From Mycolicibacterium sp. CBMA 247 (GTDB taxonomy: Bacteria > Actinomycetota > Actinomycetes > Mycobacteriales > Mycobacteriaceae), in contig NZ_VTGX01000002.1 of NCBI RefSeq assembly GCF_009729095.1, forward strand, positions 1,426,001-1,490,000: 64,000 bases of DNA, read 5' to 3'. Of this stretch, positions 51,731 through 60,371 are shown one piece after another. How positions within the stretch are numbered: the stretch's first letter is position 1; each line of letters begins with the position of its first letter. The notes beneath the pieces are model-generated. The model did not search any database. It was not told the origin of the DNA and saw nothing but the letters and a program-made list of their open reading frames with translations. A program made the position numbers and the translations under genes.

Positions 51731-54213
51731 CCACGCGCTACGGCCAGTTGGCCTACACCTCTTTCGACAAGGTCGGGTCCGCCGGCGGCTGGCAGGTCAA
51801 AGAGTCCACCGGCGGGTTGACCGCCGACGAGACACAACAGTTGATCGCCGGTGTGCGCACGGTGTTCCACCCGATGGAGCCACTGCCTGCCTACCCGATA
51901 CCCGAGCAGTTGGAGCGCGGCCCGCGCCGGCTGGCCTACCGCCCCCTCGACACCGGCGGGGCCGGCTACTGGCATTCGATTCCGGCCGGAACCGACAGCA
52001 CCGGCCGGCCGGGCAACGTGTTCGCGCACGTGTTGATGGACCGCCAACCCGATGCCGCGCGCAGGCCGATCGAATGGTGGCGGTCGGCGCAGTGGCTGCG
52101 GCCGTACGGATCGGCGGCGGTCGCCCGCGCCGCCCTGCCACCGCGTGCCCCTGAGCCGGGTGCGGTGGTGACGAAGGACAGTGTGATCGGGTTCGCGCTC
52201 GATCCCACCACCTGGCGCTTGCCCACCCTGTTCGGGCTTTTGGACGCGGTCGCCGCTGCGCTCGCCGGCGGTGCCCCGGTGGTGCTCGGGGCCGAATCGG
52301 CCGAATCGGCCGCGCAGTGGATCGGGATGGTGAGCTTCCTGATGTCGTCCGGAACCTCGGCGGAATTGAGTTTCTCGACCTTTGACCGCGCTGATCAGCT
52401 GGGCTTGGCGCTCCAGAGCGGCCAGCACCTGACCGCGCTGCCGATCGGCGACCTGGGCTCGGTCCCGGCGGGCGTGGTGGTGATCGGGGAGACCGAGATG
52501 CTCTCGCTGGGTGAATTGGGCGGGGAGCCGCATCGCACCGCGGCCGGGCAGTCCATCGAGGCCACCGCGTGGTCGGCGATGGCGCAGGTGGTGTTGCTGG
52601 ACCCGACGTCGGCGCGGACGGTACTCGATGACATCGACCGGTTCGCCGCGCAGGTGCCCGATGGCGGTTTGCACCCGGCGTGGCCGATGGCGATGGCGGT
52701 GATGGCCGGCGCGGAGTTCGCCGACGCGGCCGACGAGGCGCACGACGTCATCACCGCGTATTCCCCGCGGGGCGTGCCCACGGGGTCCACGGCGGCCCAT
52801 ACGATCGCAGGTGTGCTGCGGGAGGTGGTGGGGACGAGTACCGCCGAGGCCTGGCAGGCGGTGCAGCTTCTGCCCGACGGACCCGCTGCCGATTTCGCGG
52901 ACGTCAGCTACCTGTGCCGAGCGCTCGGCGACGATGCCTGGCTGACGCAGCCTGGTCCGATTCCGTTGGGACCGAGGATGTTTCACGGAAAAGAAACCCC
53001 GGACGATGTGCGGGTGGCGATCGGGCCGGCGCTGCAACGGGCCCGTGGTACCGGACCCGAGCGGGTGCTGCGGGTGGTGGACTTGCTGCTGCGGGCCGGC
53101 GTGCGGGACGACCAGCTGGTGACGGCGTTGCGTACCGACGTGGTGGTGCAGCTCGATGATCCGTCGCGCGCCGCCGAATTGAGTCGACGCCTCGGCGCCG
53201 AGGGCAGACTGACACTGGCTGCCGCACTGCTCCGCACCTCAGCCGGTGACGTGGCGGCGGGAACCATCGGCGATGGCCTGCTGGACTGGCTGGCTGACGG
53301 GGTGGACATCCCCACTGCCACAGAGCTTTCCCGGGCGCAGCCGTGGGATTCCGGCTGGACTCGGGCGGCGGTGCGTGGGGTACGGGCGGCGCGCCGGGGC
53401 CCGTCCGCCCCGGGCGACCGGGTGGCCGAGCTCTGGTGGCTGGGTGTGTCGGGCTCGCCGCAGTTCGTCCAGGTGGCGGCCGACTCGGTGTGGGATCCGG
53501 CCGATCTGCTGGCCGTCGTGGGCGACGGTGCACTGCCCGGTGCGGCCGCGGTCCGCACGCTGCTGGGCGCGCCCGATTCGCCCGAGCTGGATCGATTGGC
53601 CGACAAGGTGATCGACGGCAATGACGACAGCGCTGCCGTCGCCCACGCGGCGGTCCGGCACATCACCCCACAGCAGTGGATGCAGCAACGCTATGTCGAT
53701 ACCCATCAGCGGGCCTACCTCCCGTTCTGGGAGCAGGCGCTGGCGACGGCCCGGCCGGGGGATCTCCACCGTGATTTCTCGGCGGGGCTGCTGGCCTTCG
53801 CGGTACTGGGAACCATTGCCGGCCAGCCCTTCCCGGACGGCTGCCACACGCTGGCGGCCGATCCGGACCTCGCGGCCGAGGCGGTACGCCGGGTGCTCCC
53901 ACTGGTGGACGGATACGAGATCTCGCCGCACGTGGTGCTGGCCGTCAGCCTGTTGCACACGCTGGCGGCCGAGGACGCCGACACCCCGGTTGTCGGTGTC
54001 GAGGCGGTGCTGGCGCAGCTCGCCGAGCAGGTGGCTGCGCCGTTGCAGAATGACGACCACGATGTCGAGGGGGCGGCGATGCTGATGGCACAGATGTCAG
54101 GAGACATGTCCGACGGCGCATTGCGCCGATACCGAAAAATGGTGAGCAGGCTGTTGACGCGCCGGGCCGATGCGCAACCGTCGCTGGCAGCCCGACTGCG
54201 GGGGAGCCGCTGA
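51727..54213 (+). CDS. GTPase-associated protein 1 (GAP1)-like
   Basis: An 828-residue protein. The opening (RYGQLAYTSFDKVGSAGGWQ..., then an RRLAYRPLDTGGAGYWHS stretch near 60-80) matches the pattern of the GTPase-associated protein 1 N-terminal type 2 family; a middle domain (about 155-280, including SGTSAELSFSTFDRADQL) and a long helical C-terminal part follow, consistent with the GAP1-M and GAP1-C regions. In computationally defined systems this protein accompanies a double-GTPase. ATG 51727 overlaps the previous stop, so the longer frame is not used. Confidence 0.8.
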   Translation: MTTRYGQLAYTSFDKVGSAGGWQVKESTGGLTADETQQLIAGVRTVFHPMEPLPAYPIPEQLERGPRRLAYRPLDTGGAGYWHSIPAGTDSTGRPGNVFAHVLMDRQPDAARRPIEWWRSAQWLRPYGSAAVARAALPPRAPEPGAVVTKDSVIGFALDPTTWRLPTLFGLLDAVAAALAGGAPVVLGAESAESAAQWIGMVSFLMSSGTSAELSFSTFDRADQLGLALQSGQHLTALPIGDLGSVPAGVVVIGETEMLSLGELGGEPHRTAAGQSIEATAWSAMAQVVLLDPTSARTVLDDIDRFAAQVPDGGLHPAWPMAMAVMAGAEFADAADEAHDVITAYSPRGVPTGSTAAHTIAGVLREVVGTSTAEAWQAVQLLPDGPAADFADVSYLCRALGDDAWLTQPGPIPLGPRMFHGKETPDDVRVAIGPALQRARGTGPERVLRVVDLLLRAGVRDDQLVTALRTDVVVQLDDPSRAAELSRRLGAEGRLTLAAALLRTSAGDVAAGTIGDGLLDWLADGVDIPTATELSRAQPWDSGWTRAAVRGVRAARRGPSAPGDRVAELWWLGVSGSPQFVQVAADSVWDPADLLAVVGDGALPGAAAVRTLLGAPDSPELDRLADKVIDGNDDSAAVAHAAVRHITPQQWMQQRYVDTHQRAYLPFWEQALATARPGDLHRDFSAGLLAFAVLGTIAGQPFPDGCHTLAADPDLAAEAVRRVLPLVDGYEISPHVVLAVSLLHTLAAEDADTPVVGVEAVLAQLAEQVAAPLQNDDHDVEGAAMLMAQMSGDMSDGALRRYRKMVSRLLTRRADAQPSLAARLRGSR

Positions 54214-55139
54214 TGCCGATCTATGTGATGGGTGCACGCAACCAGCGTGTGCAGATTCCGAATCAGGCGCTGACCGTGTCGATTACCGGCGCGGTCGGTG
54301 GTGCCGCGTTGGAAGTGCAGGGTGGCCCAGACCAGCCCGTGGTGCGTTCGACGGCACACCAGGCGGTGCTGCCGAGTCTGGCCGGGCCGGTGACGATCGT
54401 GGTGCGCCCGGTGGGAGCGGACCGGTTCAACTCCGGCTCGCTCATCCATCTGGCGATCGCACACGACAACCCCGGCGACGTGGACCCGGTGCAGGTGATG
54501 TTCGATCCCGTCGACGTCGGCGGCGACACCGTGGTGACTTTCGCCGTGCTCACCCCGAACGGCACCCAGATCGAGGTGGCCGTCAGCGCGGTGGCCGATA
54601 CTCCGTTGAGCCCGTTGGCGTCGGCGGCCCGCATTTCCGCGCGCAAGGTCACCGGTCGTGGGCCGGGACACTCCGACGGTGCGGTGGTGCTGGCTCTGGA
54701 CACGTCGGCGTCGATGCGGCGGTGGTTCGCCGACGGCAGCGCGTTCGCGGCGGCGGACATCGTGGTCGGGGTGGCCGATGCGATCGGCGTACGGGACGTG
54801 TCGGCGGTGCTGGTTGGCGCTGAGGTGACACCGGTGCCGGCCGGCGACACCACCGCGTTGGCGGAGGCGATCCGCCAGGCCGAACCTCGGTGGTCGGCGG
54901 GCGCCCGGTGGTCACGGCTGCCGGCCGGACCGGGGCGCACCGTCATCTGTTCCGACTTTCCCACATCCCTTGTGCGGCAGCGGTTTACGGTGTTGGCGCT
55001 GTCCAACGACCGGCGTCTCGACGCGGATGGTGCGCGGCTGCCGTCGCCCCGGCCGGGCAATGAGGCCGGCGCTGAACTGTTGGCGCACCCGCCGGTGCTG
55101 GACCGGATCACGGCGGCGTTGGTGCGGGCTCTGACGTGA
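54213..55139 (+). CDS. Cytosolic vWA-domain protein
   Basis: A 308-residue protein. The first 125 residues are a beta-rich domain (MPIYVMGARNQRVQIPNQAL..., then FNSGSLIHLAIAHDNPGDVDPV) resembling TerD-like or Ig-like adaptors. The vWA domain (about 155-285) has the MIDAS motif LALDTSASM with D163, S165 and S167, and an ICSDFPTSL strand for the later metal ligand. No signal peptide or membrane span. It is the second vWA protein of the operon and starts one base into the previous stop. Likely metal-dependent adaptor. Confidence 0.82.
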   Translation: MPIYVMGARNQRVQIPNQALTVSITGAVGGAALEVQGGPDQPVVRSTAHQAVLPSLAGPVTIVVRPVGADRFNSGSLIHLAIAHDNPGDVDPVQVMFDPVDVGGDTVVTFAVLTPNGTQIEVAVSAVADTPLSPLASAARISARKVTGRGPGHSDGAVVLALDTSASMRRWFADGSAFAAADIVVGVADAIGVRDVSAVLVGAEVTPVPAGDTTALAEAIRQAEPRWSAGARWSRLPAGPGRTVICSDFPTSLVRQRFTVLALSNDRRLDADGARLPSPRPGNEAGAELLAHPPVLDRITAALVRALT

Positions 55140-56293
55140 CGAAGTGCCCGCGCTGCTTCTCGGTGCTGCACCCGGATCATTACCTGTGGACGCTGATTCC
55201 CCAGCCGGGCGCCCCCCGCTATCGCGACGACGTGGCCTCGGCCTACCTCGGTGCGCCGGCCGAGTGCGGTCCGCTCTACACCTGGACCCGCACGCCCGGC
55301 CACAACGGTCCACCGCCGTCGACGGCGGACGCCAGCCACGCCTTGCAGGGCCCGGCGGTCGAGATCTGTACGGTGTGCCATCACCCGTTGCCCGACGGTT
55401 GGCGGCAGGGGCATGCGATCTGCATCGCGATGGCCGGCGCCCGGGCCACCGGCAAAAGCCTCTACATCGCGGTTCTGGTCAAACAGCTGGAGCTGCTGTG
55501 CGAACGGCTCGGAGTGTCGATGGAGCCCGCCACCCGGGCCACCGCGCAGGCCTACGAGGCGAACTACGAGACCCCGCTATACGTGCAGCGTGGGCTCATA
55601 CCCCCGACCCCCACCATGCACACCCAGGCGTCCAGTCAGCGGGAGCCGTTGGTGTTCTCGATCGGCGGCTGGCACGGGGTGCGGCGGTTTTTGGTGCTGC
55701 GCGATGTGGCCGGGGAGGACATGGAATCCGGCGACCTGCACACGCCACCGTTCAGGTTCTTCGCCAACGCCGACGCGGTCTTCTTCATGTTCGACCCCTT
55801 GCGGGTCCAGACGATTCGTGACCAGTTGCGGGATCTGCTGCCGGCTCAGCTGTTCAGCGGCGGCGATCCACGGTCTGTGCTGAACAACCTGCTGATGGCG
55901 GTGGGGCAGGGCCAGCCGAAGCTCGCAGTGATCCTGTCGAAGTTCGATGCGCTGCGGACGTTGCGGAATGTCGAAGGCTCCGAGTGGAGCATGACCATGT
56001 CCAACACCGGCGCGGCGTATCTGCGCGATACCTCCGATGCACCGCGATATGACGAGCTCGGCGGGCAGCTGTTACACGAGGAGGTGCGCAGCCTGCTGAC
56101 CCGGCTGCACGGTGGGGCGATAGTCGCCGCGGTGGAGAATCCGTCGACGGGAATAGTGTTGCCGCACCGCTATTTCGTGGTGTCTGCGCTGGGGCAGCCG
56201 CCCAGCGGCAACCGGCTGCACTCGCGGGGGATCGCGCCGTTCCGGTGCGCCGATCCGATCCGCTGGGTCACCTCGAGTTTCGGAGTGCTGTAG
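55136..56293 (+). CDS. Zinc-ribbon GTPase (double-GTPase 2-like)
   Basis: A 385-residue protein. An N-terminal zinc ribbon (C4, C7, C78, C81; CPRC and CTVC) precedes a P-loop GTPase: Walker A GARATGKS at 101-108, LRDVAGED near 187-194 in the switch II/Walker B position, VFFMFDPL and a base-recognition ILSKFDAL segment. The layout fits the DO-GTPase2 family that accompanies GAP1 proteins. It is presumably the switch of the system. GTG 55136 overlaps the previous stop (GTGA). Confidence 0.85.
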   Translation: MTKCPRCFSVLHPDHYLWTLIPQPGAPRYRDDVASAYLGAPAECGPLYTWTRTPGHNGPPPSTADASHALQGPAVEICTVCHHPLPDGWRQGHAICIAMAGARATGKSLYIAVLVKQLELLCERLGVSMEPATRATAQAYEANYETPLYVQRGLIPPTPTMHTQASSQREPLVFSIGGWHGVRRFLVLRDVAGEDMESGDLHTPPFRFFANADAVFFMFDPLRVQTIRDQLRDLLPAQLFSGGDPRSVLNNLLMAVGQGQPKLAVILSKFDALRTLRNVEGSEWSMTMSNTGAAYLRDTSDAPRYDELGGQLLHEEVRSLLTRLHGGAIVAAVENPSTGIVLPHRYFVVSALGQPPSGNRLHSRGIAPFRCADPIRWVTSSFGVL

Positions 56294-57280
56294 GTGACCA
56301 ATCAGGACCCGTTCGGGGGAAACCCGTTCGGGCAGAATCAGTTCGGGCAATATCCGCCGGGGCAGCCGCCGTACGCGGGTCCGCCGATGGCCCCTTTGGC
56401 GCCGCCGCCTGACGAGGTCAACTCGTTGGCGACGTTGTCGGTGGTGTTCGCGTTTTTGTTCGCGCCCGCGGGTGTGGTGTTGGGGCATCTAGGACTGTCG
56501 CAGATCAAGCGCACGGGGCAGCGGGGTCGTGACCGTGCTCTGGTGGGGTTGACCCTGTCGTATGCGGTCATCCTGCTGGTTGTGGTGGGGCTGGTCGTGT
56601 GGTCCGTCATCGCTACCAACAGCGTCGACTCGAAACCGGTTACTTCACAGGCCGTTTCACCGTCCGCGTCGCCCACGAGCGCCAGTTCGCCGCCGGCGGA
56701 GCCGACCGTGACGGCCAAAGACCTACCCAGCCTGGTGCCCAACATGGCTGAAATGCGGGACATTCTCAACGATGACACCGTGACCAGCTCACAAACCCAG
56801 ACCCGGGTCCAGGACCAGCCGCCCGATGTGTTCACGTTCGACCCGCCCGAGTGCGCCAGCTCCTTCATGGCTCTTACGCCCCCGGGATATGCGGGCAGTG
56901 ACTACCGTGAGGCGTACGCGACCACCCATGTGGGCGCCGACCACGTCGTCACGGCCGAGGGTGTTGTCAGGTTCCCCAGTGCCGCGGCCGCCAAGCAGGC
57001 GCTGGCGGGTTACCAGGACGCCTTGCGCCGGTGTGCGGGCCGGGTTCTGAAGGCGACCTCGGGGTCTGGTAGGCCTATGGAGTTCAATCTCGGTGCACCT
57101 GAGAATGATGGCGGCGTGACCTCGGTGGTCAGCGTCAGCCCGGGTTCCCCGGAAGTGGTGATGAGTCGCGCGATTGCAGTCAAGGCGAATGTGTTGGTGG
57201 ATACACAGGTCTTTGCGCAGCGGCACGGCCGCGAGCACGCCATCATCGCCAATCACATTCTCGACAAGATTCCGGGTTGA
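56294..57280 (+). CDS. DPFG-tailed membrane protein with PknH-sensor-like domain, paralogue 1
   Basis: A 328-residue protein. N-terminal Gly/Pro tail with DPFGGNPFGQNQFGQ (3-17); DUF4190-like hydrophobic region (about 39-63), a basic SQIKRTGQRGRDRAL loop and a second span (about 80-103); a Ser/Pro linker; then a domain (about 140-328) with the two conserved Cys of PknH C-terminal/LppH-like sensor domains (PPECASSF and RRCAGRV) and the family's final NHILDKIPG helix. It probably senses something outside the membrane. Starts immediately after the GTPase gene (GTG 56294). Confidence 0.8.
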   Translation: MTNQDPFGGNPFGQNQFGQYPPGQPPYAGPPMAPLAPPPDEVNSLATLSVVFAFLFAPAGVVLGHLGLSQIKRTGQRGRDRALVGLTLSYAVILLVVVGLVVWSVIATNSVDSKPVTSQAVSPSASPTSASSPPAEPTVTAKDLPSLVPNMAEMRDILNDDTVTSSQTQTRVQDQPPDVFTFDPPECASSFMALTPPGYAGSDYREAYATTHVGADHVVTAEGVVRFPSAAAAKQALAGYQDALRRCAGRVLKATSGSGRPMEFNLGAPENDGGVTSVVSVSPGSPEVVMSRAIAVKANVLVDTQVFAQRHGREHAIIANHILDKIPG

Positions 57281-57359
57281 TATGACGCAGGGTGGTTTTG
57301 GGGGTCCGCAGGATCCCTTCGGTGGTTCTCCGTTCGGTGGTGCGCCTTTCGGGCAGTAT
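57269..57359 (+). repeat. Direct repeat at paralogue junction, first copy
   Basis: From the last codons of paralogue 1 into the tail of paralogue 2 this DNA repeats at 58284-58374; the first 48 bases (57269-57316 and 58284-58331) are identical, including stop codon, start codon and the tail up to the DPFG coding bases. It is a footprint of recent tandem duplication or gene conversion. Confidence 0.9.
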
Positions 57360-58295
57360 CAGTCGGGGCAGCAGTACCCGTATGGGGGGCCGCCGATGGT
57401 TCCCGCGACGCCTCCACCGCCGCCGGGTGATGAGGCCAATACGTTGGCGACGTTGTCGGTGGTGTTCGCGTTTGTGTTCGCGCCGGCGGGTGCGGTGTTG
57501 GGGCATCTGGGTTTGTCGCAGATCAAGCGCACCGGGCAGCGGGGTCGGGATCGTGCGCTGGTGGGTTTGAGTCTGTCGTATGCGTTGATCGTCATTGCGG
57601 TTGCGGCGCTGGTGATTTGGGCTGTCGTACCGAGTTCCTCGAGCACTGCGACGGCTGAGACCACGGCAGCAACGGCTCCCGTCAGCACAACGACGACCAC
57701 ACCGGCGCCGCCACCGCTCGTCACCGAGGCCCATTTGGCGGGCCCGCTCCCAAGCCTGGCCGAGATGCAAGAGATCACTAAGAACCCGGAGCTGGTCGTC
57801 GACGAGAAGCCACAGGAGATCGGCTTGCCGCCGGCGCCCCATCGTTACACTCCGGTCGAATGTGCCAGTTCGTTCAGCATGTTCACACCACTCCCGTATG
57901 AGAACAGCGGGTACCTCAAGACCGAGTCAGCCACGCAGTACCAGAGTCCCAAGCCCGACCTGCAGGCAGCCGAAGGCGTGGCGATGTTCGCCGACGCCGC
58001 GGCGGCGCAACGGGCACTCGCCCACAACCTCGAATTGTGGCGTGGGTGTGCCGGTAAGACGTTCACCTGGACCATCCCAGATGGCCGTTCCACACACTTC
58101 GTCCTGGGCGGCCCGGAGGAGAAGGACGGCGGAATTATCGCGTTGCGCAGCAGCAATCAGGGATCGGAATCGTGGATGCTGCGTGCGATCGGCGCCAAGG
58201 CCAACGTTCTGGTCGACGTGCAGGTTCTGGGAGTTGGAGTGACCGATGAGGCGGTCACCGTGGTCAAGCGAATCCTCGACAGAATTCCGGGTTGA
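57282..58295 (+). CDS. DPFG-tailed membrane protein with PknH-sensor-like domain, paralogue 2
   Basis: A 337-residue paralogue. Tail MTQGGFGGPQDPFGGSPFGG, DUF4190-like region with SQIKRTGQRGRDRAL between spans (about 46-70 and 87-110), a Thr/Ala/Pro linker, and a sensor-like domain with conserved C194 (PVECASSF) and C256 (RGCAGKT) expected to form a disulphide outside the cell. ATG 57282 is one base after the stop of paralogue 1. The C-terminus VKRILDRIPG is shared by all three. Confidence 0.82.
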   Translation: MTQGGFGGPQDPFGGSPFGGAPFGQYQSGQQYPYGGPPMVPATPPPPPGDEANTLATLSVVFAFVFAPAGAVLGHLGLSQIKRTGQRGRDRALVGLSLSYALIVIAVAALVIWAVVPSSSSTATAETTAATAPVSTTTTTPAPPPLVTEAHLAGPLPSLAEMQEITKNPELVVDEKPQEIGLPPAPHRYTPVECASSFSMFTPLPYENSGYLKTESATQYQSPKPDLQAAEGVAMFADAAAAQRALAHNLELWRGCAGKTFTWTIPDGRSTHFVLGGPEEKDGGIIALRSSNQGSESWMLRAIGAKANVLVDVQVLGVGVTDEAVTVVKRILDRIPG

Positions 58296-58374
58296 TATGA
58301 CGCAGGGTGGTTTTGGGGGTCCGCAGGATCCGTTCGGCGGTTCTCCGTTTGGTGATACGCCTTTCGGGCAGTAC
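58284..58374 (+). repeat. Direct repeat at paralogue junction, second copy
   Basis: Second copy of the 57269-57359 repeat, with a 48-base identical core (58284-58331) and a handful of differences beyond it. It spans the end of paralogue 2 and the start of paralogue 3. Confidence 0.9.
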
Positions 58375-59358
58375 CCGTCGGGGCAGCCGCCGTATGCGGG
58401 GCCGCCGATCGTCCCGGCAGGTCCGCCGCCGTCGCCGCCGCGGGATGAGGCCAATACGTTCGCGACGTTGTCGGTGGTGTTCGCGTTCCTGTTCGCGCCG
58501 GCGGGTGCGGTGTTGGGCCATCTGGGTTTGTCGCAGATCAAGCGCACCAGGCAGCGGGGTCGCGACCGTGCCCTGGTGGGGCTGAGCTTGTCTTACACGT
58601 TGATCGTGGTTGCCGTTGCGGCGCTGGTGATCTGGGCGGTGATACCGAGTTCTTCAAGTACCACGACGACCGAGGCGAAGACGACGGCGACGCCGACGCA
58701 CAGCCCCGTGACCACAACGACAACGACGACGACGCCGGAGCCCCCGCCGCTGCCGTTGGTCACCGAAGCGCAGCTGCCCGGCCTGCTGCTCAACCTCGAC
58801 GATGCCGTGCGAATCCTGGGTCTGAACACCGGATATGTCCCATACGACGTGACCGTCTTAAGCAATGTTGCCGACGTGACCTCCACGCCGCCGGAATGTC
58901 TCCCGGCCTTATACAGCGGAATCCCCGATATTTACGCGAACAGCGGTCACACCGCGACACACGACCGATCTTTCTCCAACCTGGATGTGAAGACGATGTT
59001 CGCACTGGGCATTCTCGATGAACGAGCGACGTTGTACGCCGATGCGCCCGCGGCGAGCCGGCAGGTCGCCGCGATCGAGAAGGTATGGCAGGGATGCCTC
59101 GGGACTGTCACGCAGACAACGGCAGCTGGCCCGACTGTCTACGACGTCGGTGCGGTGACTCGATCCGCAACCAATCCGTCGATCATCCTGCTGAGCAGCA
59201 CGGTGCTGGATGGGCCGAAGCTGATGATGGGCGGCGCCAGTACGCGTGCCATTGCGGCCAAGTCCAACGTCGTGGTCGACGTGGTGTTCGTGGGTGCGGA
59301 CCCGGGCGGCCGCGCGGAAGCGGCCGCCGCTGAGATCCTGTCGCGCATACCGGGATAA
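58297..59358 (+). CDS. DPFG-tailed membrane protein with diverged sensor domain, paralogue 3
   Basis: A 353-residue paralogue whose tail and membrane part (SQIKRTRQRGRDRAL loop) are close to paralogue 2, while the C-terminal domain has diverged strongly: the Cys pair is kept (PPECLPAL, WQGCLGT) but the intervening sequence is different, suggesting a different ligand. A Thr-rich linker (TTTTTTTTPEPPP) precedes it. Last gene of the rightward operon; its stop is six bases from the convergent gene's stop. Confidence 0.8.
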   Translation: MTQGGFGGPQDPFGGSPFGDTPFGQYPSGQPPYAGPPIVPAGPPPSPPRDEANTFATLSVVFAFLFAPAGAVLGHLGLSQIKRTRQRGRDRALVGLSLSYTLIVVAVAALVIWAVIPSSSSTTTTEAKTTATPTHSPVTTTTTTTTPEPPPLPLVTEAQLPGLLLNLDDAVRILGLNTGYVPYDVTVLSNVADVTSTPPECLPALYSGIPDIYANSGHTATHDRSFSNLDVKTMFALGILDERATLYADAPAASRQVAAIEKVWQGCLGTVTQTTAAGPTVYDVGAVTRSATNPSIILLSSTVLDGPKLMMGGASTRAIAAKSNVVVDVVFVGADPGGRAEAAAAEILSRIPG

Positions 59359-59364
59359 CCGGCC

Positions 59365-60345
59365 CTAGTCGATCCTGCGCAGGGTCCCTGCGATCTGGTC
59401 GACCACGCCCGGATCTGCGGCGCCCGCAAAGCCCTGCTCCAGTTCGATGATGAGGTTCACGGTGCCGGACTGGCCCGGCACCGTGGTGGACACCACCGAA
59501 TACAGCGCCGAGCTACCGGTGCAGTCGTCTTGGATGCCGGTCACCGTCGCCACGACCTGGGCTGCGGGCGCTCCGGAGACGGTGAGGCTACGGGGCGCTC
59601 CGACCGAAACCGACGGCACCACACCCTTGTCCGAGGTGAAGATCTTGGTCGCAAGCTTGGCTTCCAACGTCGCGGACTCATTGACGTCAGTAACGTCCGT
59701 GATCGAGGCAACGCCGGTGATGGCACTGCTGCCCTTCGGGCACTGCCTGTTGGGCATGGTGGCCGCACCCTTCAGGAGCCGGACCGGGCAGTAGCCGAAA
59801 GGTCCATCGGGGCAAGGCTTTTCCCAGCCAACGCCGGTGCTGCATTCCTCGACAGTCCAGTCCGCGGGCACGTCATATGCCAGCCCACGCGTTGTGGTCA
59901 CCGTCGACCATCCCGCCGGAGTCTGGGGGCCGGCAGTGGCGGTACGGCCGTCACAGCCGGCAGGCGCGGCTTTAGGCGGTGCCGCCGGTGCTGCCGAGGA
60001 GGGAGCCGCCTTGGTGGTGCTCGGCGCGGCCTTGGCCACCGACGAGGTCGTGGTGGTGGCGGTGTTCTTGGTGTCGTTCTTGTCGCCGTAGTTGAGCTTC
60101 CACAGCACGCCGCCGAGCAGGAGCGCGACAACGACCACGCCCGCGACCGTGCCGATGATCCACCCGGTGTTGTTGCGTTTGGGCGGCGGAGCGTCGGCAG
60201 GTGGTGCCTCGCCGTACCCCGACCATGTCGGTGGCTGCTGGCCGTAGTTCGGCCACTGCGGGGTCTGCCCGAACGGATCGTTAGAGCCAAATGGACTGCC
60301 CGAGGGCTGGTTCCACTCAGGTGGTGGCTGTGGTGGGTACGTCAT
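59365..60345 (-). CDS. Single-pass membrane protein with DPFG-type tail and exported domain
   Basis: A 326-residue protein. The N-terminal 75-residue Pro/Gln-rich tail contains GSPFGSNDPFGQ; KRNN precedes a single span (about 62-84, WIIGTVAGVVVVALLLGG), so by the positive-inside rule the tail is cytoplasmic. A Thr/Ala/Pro linker leads to an exported domain with six or so Cys residues (CDGRTATAG, VEECSTG, KPCPDGPFGYCPV, RQCPKG, DDCTG). Family not recognised; mycobacterial genomes hold many tail-span-domain proteins of this design. ATG 60345 was chosen at MTYPPQPPPEW; the longer frame is not supported. Confidence 0.75.
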   Translation of the reverse strand: MTYPPQPPPEWNQPSGSPFGSNDPFGQTPQWPNYGQQPPTWSGYGEAPPADAPPPKRNNTGWIIGTVAGVVVVALLLGGVLWKLNYGDKNDTKNTATTTTSSVAKAAPSTTKAAPSSAAPAAPPKAAPAGCDGRTATAGPQTPAGWSTVTTTRGLAYDVPADWTVEECSTGVGWEKPCPDGPFGYCPVRLLKGAATMPNRQCPKGSSAITGVASITDVTDVNESATLEAKLATKIFTSDKGVVPSVSVGAPRSLTVSGAPAAQVVATVTGIQDDCTGSSALYSVVSTTVPGQSGTVNLIIELEQGFAGAADPGVVDQIAGTLRRID

Positions 60346-60371
60346 CGGTGTCCTCCCCGCTCGTTCAGGTC

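Noticed and set aside
40087..59358. ESX/type VII secretion locus
   Set aside because: No WXG100 proteins, EccC-type ATPase or mycosin is present.
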